Source: Bacteroidia bacterium (GTDB taxonomy: Bacteria > Bacteroidota > Bacteroidia > Flavobacteriales_D > Sanyastnellaceae). Taken from it: a stretch of 64,000 nucleotides of DNA. Position numbers and translations under genes: made by a program. Shown here piece after piece: positions 51,290-59,525 of this stretch; position 1 is the first letter of the stretch; each line of letters starts with the position of its first letter. The stretch covers positions 1-64,000 of the forward strand of contig JAUICJ010000003.1 in the NCBI GenBank assembly GCA_030427925.1. The letters run 5' to 3'. The notes below the pieces were generated by a model. That model was not told where the DNA came from, ran no database searches, and was given only the letters and a program-made list of their open reading frames with translations.

Positions 51290-51687
51290 TGGAGCCGGGG
51301 GGAGTCGAACCCCCGTCCAAACAAGGACACCACTAGCTTTCTACATGCTTATCCCTCAATTGATTGTCGACCGGTGGCTGAGCAAGGGCACCCCACCAAC
51401 GGCGTAGTTCAGTAAATTTCGCTCCGGACGTCGAACCCATCCTTTGCTAGTCCCATTTATCCGATACCCCGTTGATTTGGCGGAAGGGTCCGTACGCCAA
51501 ACCTGGGGCAGCTCGTCGCGTTACCTGGTAACGGGATTAGGCGAATCGACTGAGTCGATTATGCCGCGAGCGCGTAGGAAGTGTTGTCATTTCTGACTTG
51601 AAAGTTCAAGATTAACGAGCTGTGCTAACAAGTGCTCGGCATGCTTACGAGCGATATCATCTCGCTGTCAAATCCAAAATCGGCCCC
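51290..51687 (-). ncRNA. ssrA: tmRNA (transfer-messenger RNA)
   Basis: The tRNA-like ends pair perfectly apart from one G-U: 5' GGGGCCG (51687-51681) with 3' CGGCTCC, followed by the discriminator A at 51290. The T arm GGGTTCGACTCCC is intact. The 3' CCA is not encoded. A tag-coding stretch with the universal YALAA end is present. Total length, about 398 nt, is normal. The RNA rescues stalled ribosomes and tags incomplete proteins for proteolysis with SmpB. The 5' leader to the promoter is about 20 nt and would be removed by RNase P. Confidence 0.95.
51559..51594 (-). other. tmRNA proteolysis-tag reading frame
   Basis: Minus-strand codons AGA AAT GAC AAC ACT TCC TAC GCG CTC GCG GCA TAA encode RNDNTSYALAA. 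The resume codon follows the sequence AAGTC, as in E. coli (AGTC then the tag). With the Ala from the charged tmRNA the tag is A-RNDNTSYALAA. Confidence 0.85.
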
Positions 51688-51707
51688 AGAAACAAAGAAC
51701 AAGCAGG

Positions 51708-51715
51708 CAAAGGTA
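51708..51715 (-). promoter_or_regulatory. -7 box of ssrA
   Basis: TACCTTTG on the minus strand is an exact TAnnTTTG match 20 nt upstream of the mature tmRNA 5' end. A TTG lies 15 nt further upstream, slightly closer than usual. The site lies 15 bp from the end of the dehydrogenase gene. Confidence 0.65.
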
Positions 51716-51729
51716 CATCATTCAGCCCC

Positions 51730-52989
51730 TCAACGCACTGCAGCACCTGCCGCGGCGTAGCCTTCAAGGTATCTGTAAGGCGTGTTCAACTCCCCCGCCA
51801 ACGTTGTTTCCGTAGCCGCGTGTAAAATCCCATCCCGGTCGCCTTCAATCAACAGCGGCAACACGTGCTCGATCAATTCGTTGCCGAAGCCCATGGAAGC
51901 GTCCCGAGGCAATTCACACGGCAAGTTGTCCACCGCCATCACCGTGATGCCGGAAGCATCGTCGGCAGCGCACTCCGCCTCGCGTTGCGGGTGGTACCCG
52001 TAGAACGGATCTGCGATGGTCGAAGGGCGAATCGTGCAGGCCACAGGACCGTCGATGTCGCAGCTGATGTCGGCCACGGTTTGGACCCGCCAACCCGCCA
52101 CTCGCATGTCTTCCCGCGTGAACAACAACGGAGAACCCTCCGCCCAAAAATGTCCGGCCATGTACAAATCCGCCGCGTGAGCGAAGCGCGGAAACGTGCT
52201 GTGAAAATTCGTGGGATCCTCCTTGAACTCTTTCATATCAAACGCCTTCCCCTCGTTGTGCGCGTTGTAATCCTCCACTTCCAATTGCGTGTACACCGGC
52301 TCGGGAAAGGACATGCGCAAGAAATCCTCCGGATGAACCCGACGCAGCTTCAGGTGATCCAGCACCTCCTTCGCCCCGGCCCCAACGCGCCCGCTTCCTG
52401 TCAACACGATTTTAAAATCCGCAGGCAACGATATCTGCGCAGTCGCCTCCGCGAGCATTTCGTTCAAATCCCGGCATTCCGTTGCAGGTTTGAGCTGAAA
52501 GCGCTTCGTGCGGTGGCCATAGGCTCGGAAGCCATTGTAGGCCCCCACCAAGCCCGCCCAACGCCCGAATCCGATGATGCGCTTGCCACTCGGGCGACGC
52601 AGCATCTCGTAATCGATGAGCCGGATCCGTTTCGCAAGGATCGCCGCAAGCAGCGGTGCATTGTACGGTTGCAGCTTGTACGTGTGGCTGAAAAACAAAT
52701 AGGTTTTATCCGCGATCAAGTCGGGTTTGTTCACTTCTTTGACCCCAAGCAAGATGGAGCACGAGGACAAATCCTCCTCCAACCGAACCCCCGCCTCCCG
52801 GTACTCCGCATCCGCAATCCTCCGAACGGAACTCGGCTGCACCACCACCTCCACCTCGGGATACCGGCGCATCAACTCCACGCAATGCGCTGGAGTAAGT
52901 GGAACCCGAGCATCGGGAGGCACCTTGCCTTCCCGGATGATTCCGATGCGCAAAGAGGAATTGAGGAGAGAAGTAGAGGTCGTTTCCAT
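51730..52989 (-). CDS. Saccharopine dehydrogenase-like NAD(P)-dependent enzyme
   Basis: The 419-residue product (METTSTSLLN) belongs to the alanine dehydrogenase / LYS1-type saccharopine dehydrogenase superfamily. The N-terminal substrate domain has RIGIIREGKVPPDARVPLT, and the nucleotide-binding motif is VLTGSGRVGAGAKEV near residue 210. DISCDIDGPVACTIRPSTI near 320 is typical of saccharopine dehydrogenase-type members. It could take part in lysine metabolism or act on another imino acid. TTG in the promoter is not used; ATG 52989 follows a TAAATTGG box by 8 nt. Confidence 0.85.
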   Translation of the reverse strand: METTSTSLLNSSLRIGIIREGKVPPDARVPLTPAHCVELMRRYPEVEVVVQPSSVRRIADAEYREAGVRLEEDLSSCSILLGVKEVNKPDLIADKTYLFFSHTYKLQPYNAPLLAAILAKRIRLIDYEMLRRPSGKRIIGFGRWAGLVGAYNGFRAYGHRTKRFQLKPATECRDLNEMLAEATAQISLPADFKIVLTGSGRVGAGAKEVLDHLKLRRVHPEDFLRMSFPEPVYTQLEVEDYNAHNEGKAFDMKEFKEDPTNFHSTFPRFAHAADLYMAGHFWAEGSPLLFTREDMRVAGWRVQTVADISCDIDGPVACTIRPSTIADPFYGYHPQREAECAADDASGITVMAVDNLPCELPRDASMGFGNELIEHVLPLLIEGDRDGILHAATETTLAGELNTPYRYLEGYAAAGAAVR

Positions 52990-52997
52990 AGTACCCG

Positions 52998-53005
52998 CCA
53001 ATTTA
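52998..53005 (-). promoter_or_regulatory. -7-like box of the saccharopine dehydrogenase-like gene
   Basis: TAAATTGG on the minus strand ends 8 nt before the ATG at 52989. Confidence 0.4.
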
Positions 53006-53039
53006 CGAAGTCGGGCACAGGATTCGATGCCTCAACCGG

Positions 53040-53762
53040 CTATTGCGGCACAAACCGATACGTCAGCGTGCCTCGCGTCACGTTGCGGGTTTGTTCGTCA
53101 ATGTAAAACGTGCTTCGGCGAGCACTTTGCAGGGCCGCTTGAATGAAGCAATCCTCCAGGTGCAAGGCCAAATCCGCAGCCACCTCCGCCGACCGCACAT
53201 CCCCTGCCCGGGTGACCTCAACCGCCACCACCACGGTTGCAGCCCCTTGGCATCGGTACCCCGGCACGTCCAACTTCTTCGCTTTTCTCCCCGGCAAGTC
53301 GTACGATACCGTGACGTCGCCGTCGTACTGCGCATCCCACCCCGTCAAGGTTTCCACCTCCCGATCGTCCACCTCCGGCACCCCCTCCAAACCGAAATCC
53401 TTCTCCTCCGCCGCCAACCGCGCCATCTCCGCCGCTTCAAAGGCCCGCAACTCCGCCTCAACCGCCTCCCCCATCGCTTGGCTCCCCGAATTCACCCGCT
53501 CCGCCACCCGGGACTTCGAAGCGTCGGACTGCACGTTGGCAATGCGCCCTTCCCAAGACGCGCGCAACTCCGCCTCCAACGATCGAGGGGCCACCCACTC
53601 CATCGGCTCCTCCATCAACCCCACTTCCGCATACGCCACGGGCTGCGCCCCCTCCCCCAAATCCCAGTACCAAACGCCCCCCAGAACGGCAGCGTGCACC
53701 GCCAACGTCAGCGCAACGGCCTGAAGGGCAAAGGTGGAACGCGACCTCGCGGACGCATCCAT
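53040..53762 (-). CDS. TonB-like energy transducer protein
   Basis: The 240-residue product has a short cytoplasmic N-terminus, one membrane span (ALQAVALTLAVHAAVLGGVW), a long acidic periplasmic helix (AERVNSGSQAMGEAVEAELR ... AAEEKDFG), and a C-terminal domain (GYRCQGAATVVVAVEVTRAG ... LTYRFVP) like the TonB or TonB-box-binding fold with a Cys pair. No ExbB or ExbD is nearby. The start codon shares a base with the stop of the coiled-coil protein gene (TGATG), so both are likely made together. It may couple that protein to the inner membrane. Confidence 0.75.
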   Translation of the reverse strand: MDASARSRSTFALQAVALTLAVHAAVLGGVWYWDLGEGAQPVAYAEVGLMEEPMEWVAPRSLEAELRASWEGRIANVQSDASKSRVAERVNSGSQAMGEAVEAELRAFEAAEMARLAAEEKDFGLEGVPEVDDREVETLTGWDAQYDGDVTVSYDLPGRKAKKLDVPGYRCQGAATVVVAVEVTRAGDVRSAEVAADLALHLEDCFIQAALQSARRSTFYIDEQTRNVTRGTLTYRFVPQ

Positions 53763-56377
53763 CAATCGAGGATCACCGTGGTTTCGCGGCGCCATGTCGC
53801 CTCCGTAATGCTGTCGTCCCCTTCGAAGTAATACACCCCCGTCCTCGTCACCACCTTTCGAAAGCGCCGCACGTGGTTGCCCACCCGAACCGTCCGCTCA
53901 ATCACCAACCCGTTGGGGATGTCATACGATTGCTCCTGTATGCCGGGAGCCACATCCGCGTCCTCGGGTGCGAGTTCGTACTCCTCAGCCGCAGGCGGAC
54001 TTCCACGGTCCAGAGCCAACACTTCTTGACGGGCATCGTAGCGCCGGTCTTCCGCCTGCATCGAACGCTGCAATTCCGCTGCAGCGTGCACCGATTGGGT
54101 GGCATTGATTTCCGCTTGCGTGGCGCGCAACCGCTCGCTTTCACCTTCGCCCAGCGCTGCGTATTCCTGGGCCTCGTATGTGGCCATTTCGTAGGCCACT
54201 TCGCGGTAGTCCGCTGCCGTTCGGCCCCAGTCGGCATTCCGATCTGCTTGATTTCGATACTCCCCTTCGATTGCGGGCATTTCGTCCCGGTAATCGTATC
54301 GGTGCTCGCTGGAAACGCGGGTCACCGCTTGTTGGTCATCGCGGACGTCGAGCATGCCATCGCGGGACAGGGTTTGGCCCCGGTTCGCCATGCGGGCGGC
54401 TTGCTCTTCCACCGACGCTTTCCGCTCGGCAGTGGATTCCACCCGACGGGCGCGCTGGGATGCGCCCGAGGCATGCATTGCGGAGGTGGATTCAGTCAAA
54501 ACGGCCAAATCCGCTTCCACCGCTTCGCGCCGTTCTTTCGCTCGGTCTGAAGCATCGCGATTCAAATCGAGCGCCTGTTCCTTCTCGCGTTCGACCTCCA
54601 TGGCCTTTGCCCGACGCTCCGAAGCAAGGGCTTCCCGGTAGTACGCCTCTGCTTCATCGTCCTCATCCACTTCCAAGGCGGCTGCCGCTTCTTGAGCCCT
54701 GCGGCGGGCATCTTCTTCCGAGGCGCGGCGCCGGGCCTCCTGCTCTGCTGCGGCTTCCGCTGCGGCGGCGGCACGGGCTTCGCGATCGGCTTGAGCCGCC
54801 GCCTCTGCTGCAGCAGCTTCGCGCGCGGCCGCTTCGGCTGCACGGCGATTCGCCTCGGCTTCTGCAGCGGCGGCATCCGCGGCGGCGGCATCGGCCAAAG
54901 CCGCCGCCTCCCGCTCCTGCTCCCGTTCGACCCGCTCCAACCGGCTGACCGGATAGCGCTCATTCGGTTTCACGGCCAAGGCCGCCTCATAAGCCGCAAC
55001 CGCTGCTGCCCAATTCCCCGCATCGAACGCCACATCCCCTTGATCGATGTGGCCTTGGTAAGCTGCGTCGCGCGCTGCGTCGGCCGCTGCTGAATTGGCC
55101 GCGGCGGCGGCGGCGGCGGCAGCTTCGTCTGCTGCTTCGATGTTTTTGCGGCACAACTCGGCGCGCTCGGCTGGGTGGGATTCAGCAGGCATCAGGGACG
55201 CTGCTTCCTCGTATTGCCGCAGGGCATCGCGCCAATTCTTCGCGCGGTAGTTCTTATCGGCAAGATCAATGAGCCCTTCGTATTCGGCGGCTCGGGCTGC
55301 AAGGGCAGCCGCGTCGGCAGCCAAGGCGTCCATGCGGGCCTGGCAATCGGCTGCGCGATCGCGGGGGTAGCGCTCGGAGGGGTCGAGCGCGCTGGCTTCT
55401 TCGTAAAGGGATTTGGCCTGCTCGTAACGCTCTTGGGCAAACGCCTTGTCCGCTGCGCTGATTTTATCGGCGTACAGTGCTTCCGCTCCGAGCTCCTCTT
55501 CACGTGCTGCCACTCGGGCCAACCCGTCGGCCGGTTCGGTGGCTGCCGGTTTCAGGTTTTGGGCTGAAAGGAACCCTTCACGCGCAGCGTCCAGGCGGTC
55601 GGAACGCAAGGCCGATTCGGCGGATTCCAGGGCGGAACGGAAATCCGCCTCGAGTTGCTCAGCTGCACGGGCGGCGTCCACCCCTGCTTGGGCCTCTGCT
55701 TGTTTCGCAAGCGCTTGGGCATCGTCCGCGAACAACGCCAAAGCATCCGTGAAAGCGTTCAGCGCCTCGTCCCAATCCTCCCGATCGAGGAATTGCTGTC
55801 CACGCGTCATGAGGTCCGCAAAGTCCTTCTTCATTTGGGCCAATTGCTCAGCCATCCGCTCCACGCGATCGAATTCATTGTCCACTTTCGTCCGCATGCG
55901 ATCCGTGTGCGCGAAGTCAAACGCTACCGTATTGCGCTGGGAATCAAAACTTGCCTTCCCGTAAGGCTCCTCCAAAATCGTCACATCGAAGCCCTCAACC
56001 AAGGTGAACAACGTCATGTCCAAATCCAAGTTGAATCCGCCCTTCAAGTCCTCAAGCGGCACGTTCGACGCATCCACTTGAATCCGCTTGTTCCCGTATC
56101 CGTCGAACTCGTAACTGAAAACATAATCGTGCCGCAGTGGGAGCTCAAAACTGTAGCTCGCTCGCGCATCGGTCGTCATGCGGTCATATTCGACCCCGTC
56201 CTGGTAGACAACGACTTCCACACCGGGCATCTTTTTGCGGTTGCCGTCATCGGTCAGCGTACCACTTACGAGCAACAAATCGTCCTGCGCGAATCCGGCT
56301 GCACTGGGCAAGAGCGCCAAGCACACCATCAATAAACGCAAGGCGACGCGCAGCGGGATGGGGGTTTTGTTCAACAT
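53762..56377 (-). CDS. Ala-rich coiled-coil/TPR-like envelope protein
   Basis: The 871-residue product has a signal peptide (LLPSAAGFAQ), a CarboxypepD-regulatory-like beta domain (about 30-120; SGTLTDDGNRKKMPGVEVVV), TPR-like helical repeats (about 180-460; AGNWAAAVAAYEAALAVKPN), and an extremely Ala/Glu/Arg-rich coiled coil (about 410-580). The C-terminal domain ends GVYYFEGDDSITEATWRRE. The family occurs in Bacteroidota without known role. It may scaffold or span the periplasm together with the TonB-like protein. ATG 56377 follows a TATTTTTA box; TTG 56380 is not preferred. Confidence 0.78.
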   Translation of the reverse strand: MLNKTPIPLRVALRLLMVCLALLPSAAGFAQDDLLLVSGTLTDDGNRKKMPGVEVVVYQDGVEYDRMTTDARASYSFELPLRHDYVFSYEFDGYGNKRIQVDASNVPLEDLKGGFNLDLDMTLFTLVEGFDVTILEEPYGKASFDSQRNTVAFDFAHTDRMRTKVDNEFDRVERMAEQLAQMKKDFADLMTRGQQFLDREDWDEALNAFTDALALFADDAQALAKQAEAQAGVDAARAAEQLEADFRSALESAESALRSDRLDAAREGFLSAQNLKPAATEPADGLARVAAREEELGAEALYADKISAADKAFAQERYEQAKSLYEEASALDPSERYPRDRAADCQARMDALAADAAALAARAAEYEGLIDLADKNYRAKNWRDALRQYEEAASLMPAESHPAERAELCRKNIEAADEAAAAAAAAANSAAADAARDAAYQGHIDQGDVAFDAGNWAAAVAAYEAALAVKPNERYPVSRLERVEREQEREAAALADAAAADAAAAEAEANRRAAEAAAREAAAAEAAAQADREARAAAAAEAAAEQEARRRASEEDARRRAQEAAAALEVDEDDEAEAYYREALASERRAKAMEVEREKEQALDLNRDASDRAKERREAVEADLAVLTESTSAMHASGASQRARRVESTAERKASVEEQAARMANRGQTLSRDGMLDVRDDQQAVTRVSSEHRYDYRDEMPAIEGEYRNQADRNADWGRTAADYREVAYEMATYEAQEYAALGEGESERLRATQAEINATQSVHAAAELQRSMQAEDRRYDARQEVLALDRGSPPAAEEYELAPEDADVAPGIQEQSYDIPNGLVIERTVRVGNHVRRFRKVVTRTGVYYFEGDDSITEATWRRETTVILD

Positions 56378-56384
56378 CAACGGG

Positions 56385-56392
56385 TAAAAATA
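56385..56392 (-). promoter_or_regulatory. -7 box of the coiled-coil protein gene
   Basis: TATTTTTA on the minus strand ends 7 nt before the ATG at 56377. Confidence 0.5.
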
Positions 56393-56457
56393 AGGAATTC
56401 AATCGGGAAGCACTACGAATAGGTAACCTTCGAACCGTTGCTTGCGTATGTGCGGAC

Positions 56458-57516
56458 ATGCGATTCTTTCTCAGCATCGTGCTCGCAGGCAGCTGTTTGG
56501 TGGGATGGAGCCAAACTCCAGCACCTTGGCAGTTCGCCTTCAACACCGGAGCCACCAGCTACTGGGGGGCTTCTTCGGGTCCCAGCTCGCAAGGGGCCTT
56601 CGTCTCGTCCTTATCGACCCGACGCGACCTCGGTGCGCGCATCCGGGCCACTGGGAGCGTGAGCCGCGGCGCATTTGGCCTGACGGCTGTCCCGCACAAC
56701 CGGACCATTGAACACTTTCATGGAGGAACCTTGGGGTTGCAATTTCATCCGAACTGGTCTGCATCGCACCGCATCAATCCGACTGCTGGAATCGCGTTTG
56801 GACGTTTTTCTCAGGTGGCGTGGCTCGATGCCTTGAACCAGGAGGGGTTGCCGTACCATGTTTGGTCCGATGGCCAGTTGTACGACATGCCGGAAGACGC
56901 TCCGTATGCGCGTTTGTTGGCCCAAACCCAATTGCCCGACTACGAATTCGATACCCAGCTTGCGCAAGTCAGCCAATGGGGCCTGCCCCTTCAGTTCGGG
57001 CTCGAATGGCAGGTCAGCGACGCCTTGACCATGGAAGCCGGTGGCTTCGTGTACCTCGGTGTCGCCCCCGTCGCAGGCCCGGTGGACAACGCCATCACCG
57101 CGTTTTCAGTCGGGTTTGGCTGGCGTCCGGGGTCAACGATGTTCCAAGACCCCGACATTCCATCGGAGTTTCTCGATCGCCGAGCTGACGCCGATGAAGA
57201 TGGGGTGCGCGATGGACGGGACCGCTGCTTCAACACCCCCCTGGGTGCTCCGGTCAACGCGAGAGGCTGTCCCTCCGATTCGGATGGCGATGGCGTCGCT
57301 GACCACCTCGACTTCGAGGCCCACAGCGTCGGCCCCGTCGATTTGCAAGGCCGTTCCATCGAGTGGGAAACCTTCTTAGAAAAATCGCGCCTCATCGAAA
57401 CGCCCCACTGGGACTTCCGACAAATCATTGCCGAACCGAGCACCGGCACCCGCCCTCACCTGCCGGTCGGTCAGGCCTTTGCCCCGAGCCCATCACAACC
57501 TTCTGAAAATCCATAA
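56458..57516 (+). CDS. Outer-membrane beta-barrel-like protein with thrombospondin-3 repeats
   Basis: The 352-residue product has a signal peptide (VLAGSCLVGWSQ), a beta-barrel-like region (about 25-225; FAFNTGATSYWG, GGTLGLQFHPNW, GLEWQVSDALTMEAGGFVYL), and two thrombospondin type 3-like calcium loops (DADEDGVRDGRDRC, DSDGDGVADHLDFE) followed by a linker. The usual OmpA C-terminal peptidoglycan-binding domain is absent; the protein ends in a Pro/Ser-rich tail. Divergent from the coiled-coil protein gene with an 80-bp spacer. A structural envelope role is inferred. Confidence 0.72.
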   Translation: MRFFLSIVLAGSCLVGWSQTPAPWQFAFNTGATSYWGASSGPSSQGAFVSSLSTRRDLGARIRATGSVSRGAFGLTAVPHNRTIEHFHGGTLGLQFHPNWSASHRINPTAGIAFGRFSQVAWLDALNQEGLPYHVWSDGQLYDMPEDAPYARLLAQTQLPDYEFDTQLAQVSQWGLPLQFGLEWQVSDALTMEAGGFVYLGVAPVAGPVDNAITAFSVGFGWRPGSTMFQDPDIPSEFLDRRADADEDGVRDGRDRCFNTPLGAPVNARGCPSDSDGDGVADHLDFEAHSVGPVDLQGRSIEWETFLEKSRLIETPHWDFRQIIAEPSTGTRPHLPVGQAFAPSPSQPSENP

Positions 57517-57643
57517 ATTAACGCTTCACCGCGCGAACCCGTTGTCGAAGACCAATCCCCGTCTTGGGACCTTCAACGCAAAATATTCATCGATTCACGG
57601 GATTTTTTTGCCGATATTTTTGACTTCAAAGAAAAGGATTTCG

Positions 57644-57651
57644 TATCTTCA
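57644..57651 (+). promoter_or_regulatory. -7 box of the candidate small RNA
   Basis: TATCTTCA at 57644-57651 has a TTG at 57620-57622 with a 21-nt spacer, inside the 17-23 nt range described for Flavobacterium promoters. The expected transcription start falls at the 5' arm of the closing stem of the RNA. Confidence 0.55.
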
Positions 57652-57653
57652 CA

Positions 57654-57861
57654 ACATCCAAGCAATTGGGTGAAGCATTTTCCTGACGCAGCTGCGTCGA
57701 AAGCGACGCGGTTCAGAAGGGCGACATGGCGGGCGGACGCACACCGATGGAAACCGCCATGTTTACGTAAACGATCTCCCCCCGGGGAATCCTGTCCGGT
57801 TTTACCCGGTGCGTAACAGGATGTATCGGGTCGGCTGGCGAGCCGGCCCGATTTTTTTTTT
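57654..57861 (+). ncRNA. Candidate structured small RNA of about 200 nt
   Basis: The region after the outer-membrane protein gene lacks coding potential but has its own promoter, paired segments and an intrinsic terminator. ACATCC (57654-57659) can pair with GGATGT (57819-57824), closing the whole RNA. Internal stems include GCGTCG/CGACGC around loop AAAG, CATGGCGG/CCGCCATG, the palindrome GTTTACGTAAAC, and TCCTGT/ACAGGA. GACGC also occurs before GCGTC, so two hairpins compete. Length and the closing stem next to the terminator recall 6S RNA; I cannot confirm identity. RNase P RNA, SRP RNA and tmRNA are excluded by missing conserved motifs or length. Confidence 0.6.
57825..57861 (+). terminator. 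Strong intrinsic terminator
   Basis: A 12-bp stem ATCGGGTCGGCT / AGCCGGCCCGAT (one G-U pair) with loop GGCG is followed by ten T residues. It points in plus direction only and lies within one base of the stop of the convergent oxidoreductase gene. It ends the candidate small RNA and also isolates the convergent gene. Confidence 0.9.
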
Positions 57862-59449
57862 AACTCCCCTTCAACTTCTTCACCGCCGCCGCCGCCACGC
57901 GCTGTCCATCGAGGGCCGCGGATAAGATGCCACCTGCGTAACCCGCACCTTCACCACAGGGGTAAAATCCCGGCAACTGGGGGTGCTGCAACGATTGCCC
58001 GTCGCGGGGAATGCGAACCGGACTGCTGGTCCGTGACTCCGGGGCCACGAGCACGGCGTCCGGGTGCAAGTAACCGCGCATGCGGTTTCCGAAGGTCACG
58101 AAGCCTTCTCGAAGCGCTTCCGCAATGAATGGCGGCAACACGTCGTGCAAGTTGACGGGAACGATGCCCGGGAGGTAGCTGCATGCCGGCAACGTGGTGC
58201 TGGGCCGTCGGTTCACGAAATCGAGCAGCCGTTGAGCTGGTGCGCGTTGGGTTTGGCCTGCGGCAAGCCAAGCCGCGCGCTCCACCGAAGCCTGGAACTC
58301 CATTGCCGCCAAAGGCCCTTCGAATCCAGCCCGCTCCCAATCGGCCTCCCCCACCGTCACCACAATGCCCGAATTGGCGAACGGATTGTTCCGCTTGGAT
58401 GGCGACCAACCGTTCGTGACCACCTCCTCGGGAGCGGTCGCACAGGGCGCGATGATGCCCCCAGGACACATGCAGAATGAATGCACGCCATGGTCCCCGA
58501 CTTGGCACACCAATTTGTACGAAGCGGGAGGCAGCCAATCCCCCTGCTCCCCATGGTATTGAATGCGATCTACATAGGACTGCGGGTGCTCCACGCGGAC
58601 GCCCAAAGCGAAGGGCTTGGCCTCGATGGTGAGCCCACGCCGATGCAGCATTCGAAAGACATCCCGGGCACTGTGTCCCGTGGCCACGATGACCGATTCA
58701 ACGAGGTGCTCGCGGCGATTTCCGTCCTTGACGGATTCGGTGACGACGGTGCGAACGGCGCCGCTTTGGGTGGACCAATCGACCCAGCGTTCGTGAAAAT
58801 GAACTTCCGCTCCGGCCTCGATCAAGGTGGCGCGCATGCGCTCGATGATGGCGGGAAGCTTGTTCGTACCGATGTGCGGATGGGTGTCGACCAAAATGCT
58901 GGGGTCCGCTCCGTGATGCACCAAGATTTCCAGGGCGCTGCGGATGTCACCTCGTTTGTGGGAACGGGTGTACAGCTTCCCGTCGGAATAGGTGCCTGCG
59001 CCGCCTTCGCCAAAGCAGTAGTTGGAGTCGGGGTCAACGAGGTGCTCCCGCGTGATGCGGACCAAATCCCGGCGCCGTTCGCGAACCGGCCCTCCGCGCT
59101 CGATGATGACGGGGCGAATGCCGTTCGTCACCAACTCCAATGCCGCGTACAAGCCCGCGGGGCCCATCCCGATCACGGCCACACGCGGGGCGTCCTCGGG
59201 GAGGCGCGGCCAATTCTGTCCAGCCTGCTCCAACGGCCCCAGCGTTTCGCCCTCGTGCACGTAATGAATGGTCAGCTCGGCCATGACCGGCCGCTTCCGA
59301 GCGTCCAAGGAACGTCGGTCCACCCGCCACGCCCCCAACGGACCGGTGCTTACGGCTTGCCGGACGGCATCCTCCAACCGACCGGGCTGGTCCACATCCC
59401 GCGCGGGCAGGCGCACTCGGACGGTTCGCTTGGGAAGTTCATTCGCCAT
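57860..59449 (-). CDS. COG2509-type FAD-dependent oxidoreductase
   Basis: The 529-residue product (MANELPKRTV) has a small N-terminal domain (about 1-85), the dinucleotide-binding motif VAVIGMGPAGLYAALEL near residue 90, the family segment NYCFGEGGAGTYSDGKLYTR, ATGHSARDVF, and a C-terminal FAD motif FYPCGEGAGYAGGILSAALD. Several Cys occur in SFCMCPGG. Members are uncharacterised flavoproteins of about 520-540 residues. The TATCTTCG promoter box ends 7 nt before the ATG. The gene is divergent from the E1 dehydrogenase gene. Confidence 0.9.
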   Translation of the reverse strand: MANELPKRTVRVRLPARDVDQPGRLEDAVRQAVSTGPLGAWRVDRRSLDARKRPVMAELTIHYVHEGETLGPLEQAGQNWPRLPEDAPRVAVIGMGPAGLYAALELVTNGIRPVIIERGGPVRERRRDLVRITREHLVDPDSNYCFGEGGAGTYSDGKLYTRSHKRGDIRSALEILVHHGADPSILVDTHPHIGTNKLPAIIERMRATLIEAGAEVHFHERWVDWSTQSGAVRTVVTESVKDGNRREHLVESVIVATGHSARDVFRMLHRRGLTIEAKPFALGVRVEHPQSYVDRIQYHGEQGDWLPPASYKLVCQVGDHGVHSFCMCPGGIIAPCATAPEEVVTNGWSPSKRNNPFANSGIVVTVGEADWERAGFEGPLAAMEFQASVERAAWLAAGQTQRAPAQRLLDFVNRRPSTTLPACSYLPGIVPVNLHDVLPPFIAEALREGFVTFGNRMRGYLHPDAVLVAPESRTSSPVRIPRDGQSLQHPQLPGFYPCGEGAGYAGGILSAALDGQRVAAAAVKKLKGS

Positions 59450-59456
59450 GAGGCCG

Positions 59457-59464
59457 CGAAGATA
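59457..59464 (-). promoter_or_regulatory. -7 box of the FAD oxidoreductase gene
   Basis: TATCTTCG on the minus strand ends 7 nt before the ATG at 59449. Confidence 0.55.
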
Positions 59465-59511
59465 CAGCGGCGCTCTTGCCTCCGAGGGCACCAAGTGGGG
59501 CGAAGCGGGGT

Positions 59512-59519
59512 TATTTTTG
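59512..59519 (+). promoter_or_regulatory. -7 box of the E1 dehydrogenase gene
   Basis: TATTTTTG is an exact TAnnTTTG match and ends 6 nt before the ATG at 59526. Confidence 0.6.
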
Positions 59520-59525
59520 GCCTCC

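Noticed and set aside
51290-51310. An attachment-site duplication at the tmRNA 3' end
   Set aside because: No second copy of the ssrA end and no integrase gene are seen inside the window; only a general expectation remains.
51128-51415. A plus-strand frame running into the tmRNA gene
   Set aside because: It overlaps the highly structured tmRNA 3' end antisense and has no family or promoter.
54178-54948. A Pro/Arg/Leu-rich plus-strand frame opposite the coiled-coil protein gene
   Set aside because: It mirrors the Ala-codon repeats (GCC/GCG) of the opposite strand and has no start context or family.
57670-57710. Hammerhead-ribozyme-like CTGA ... GAAA next to a stem
   Set aside because: The invariant CUGANGA core is not complete (CTGACGC), and the third stem with the cleavage site is missing.
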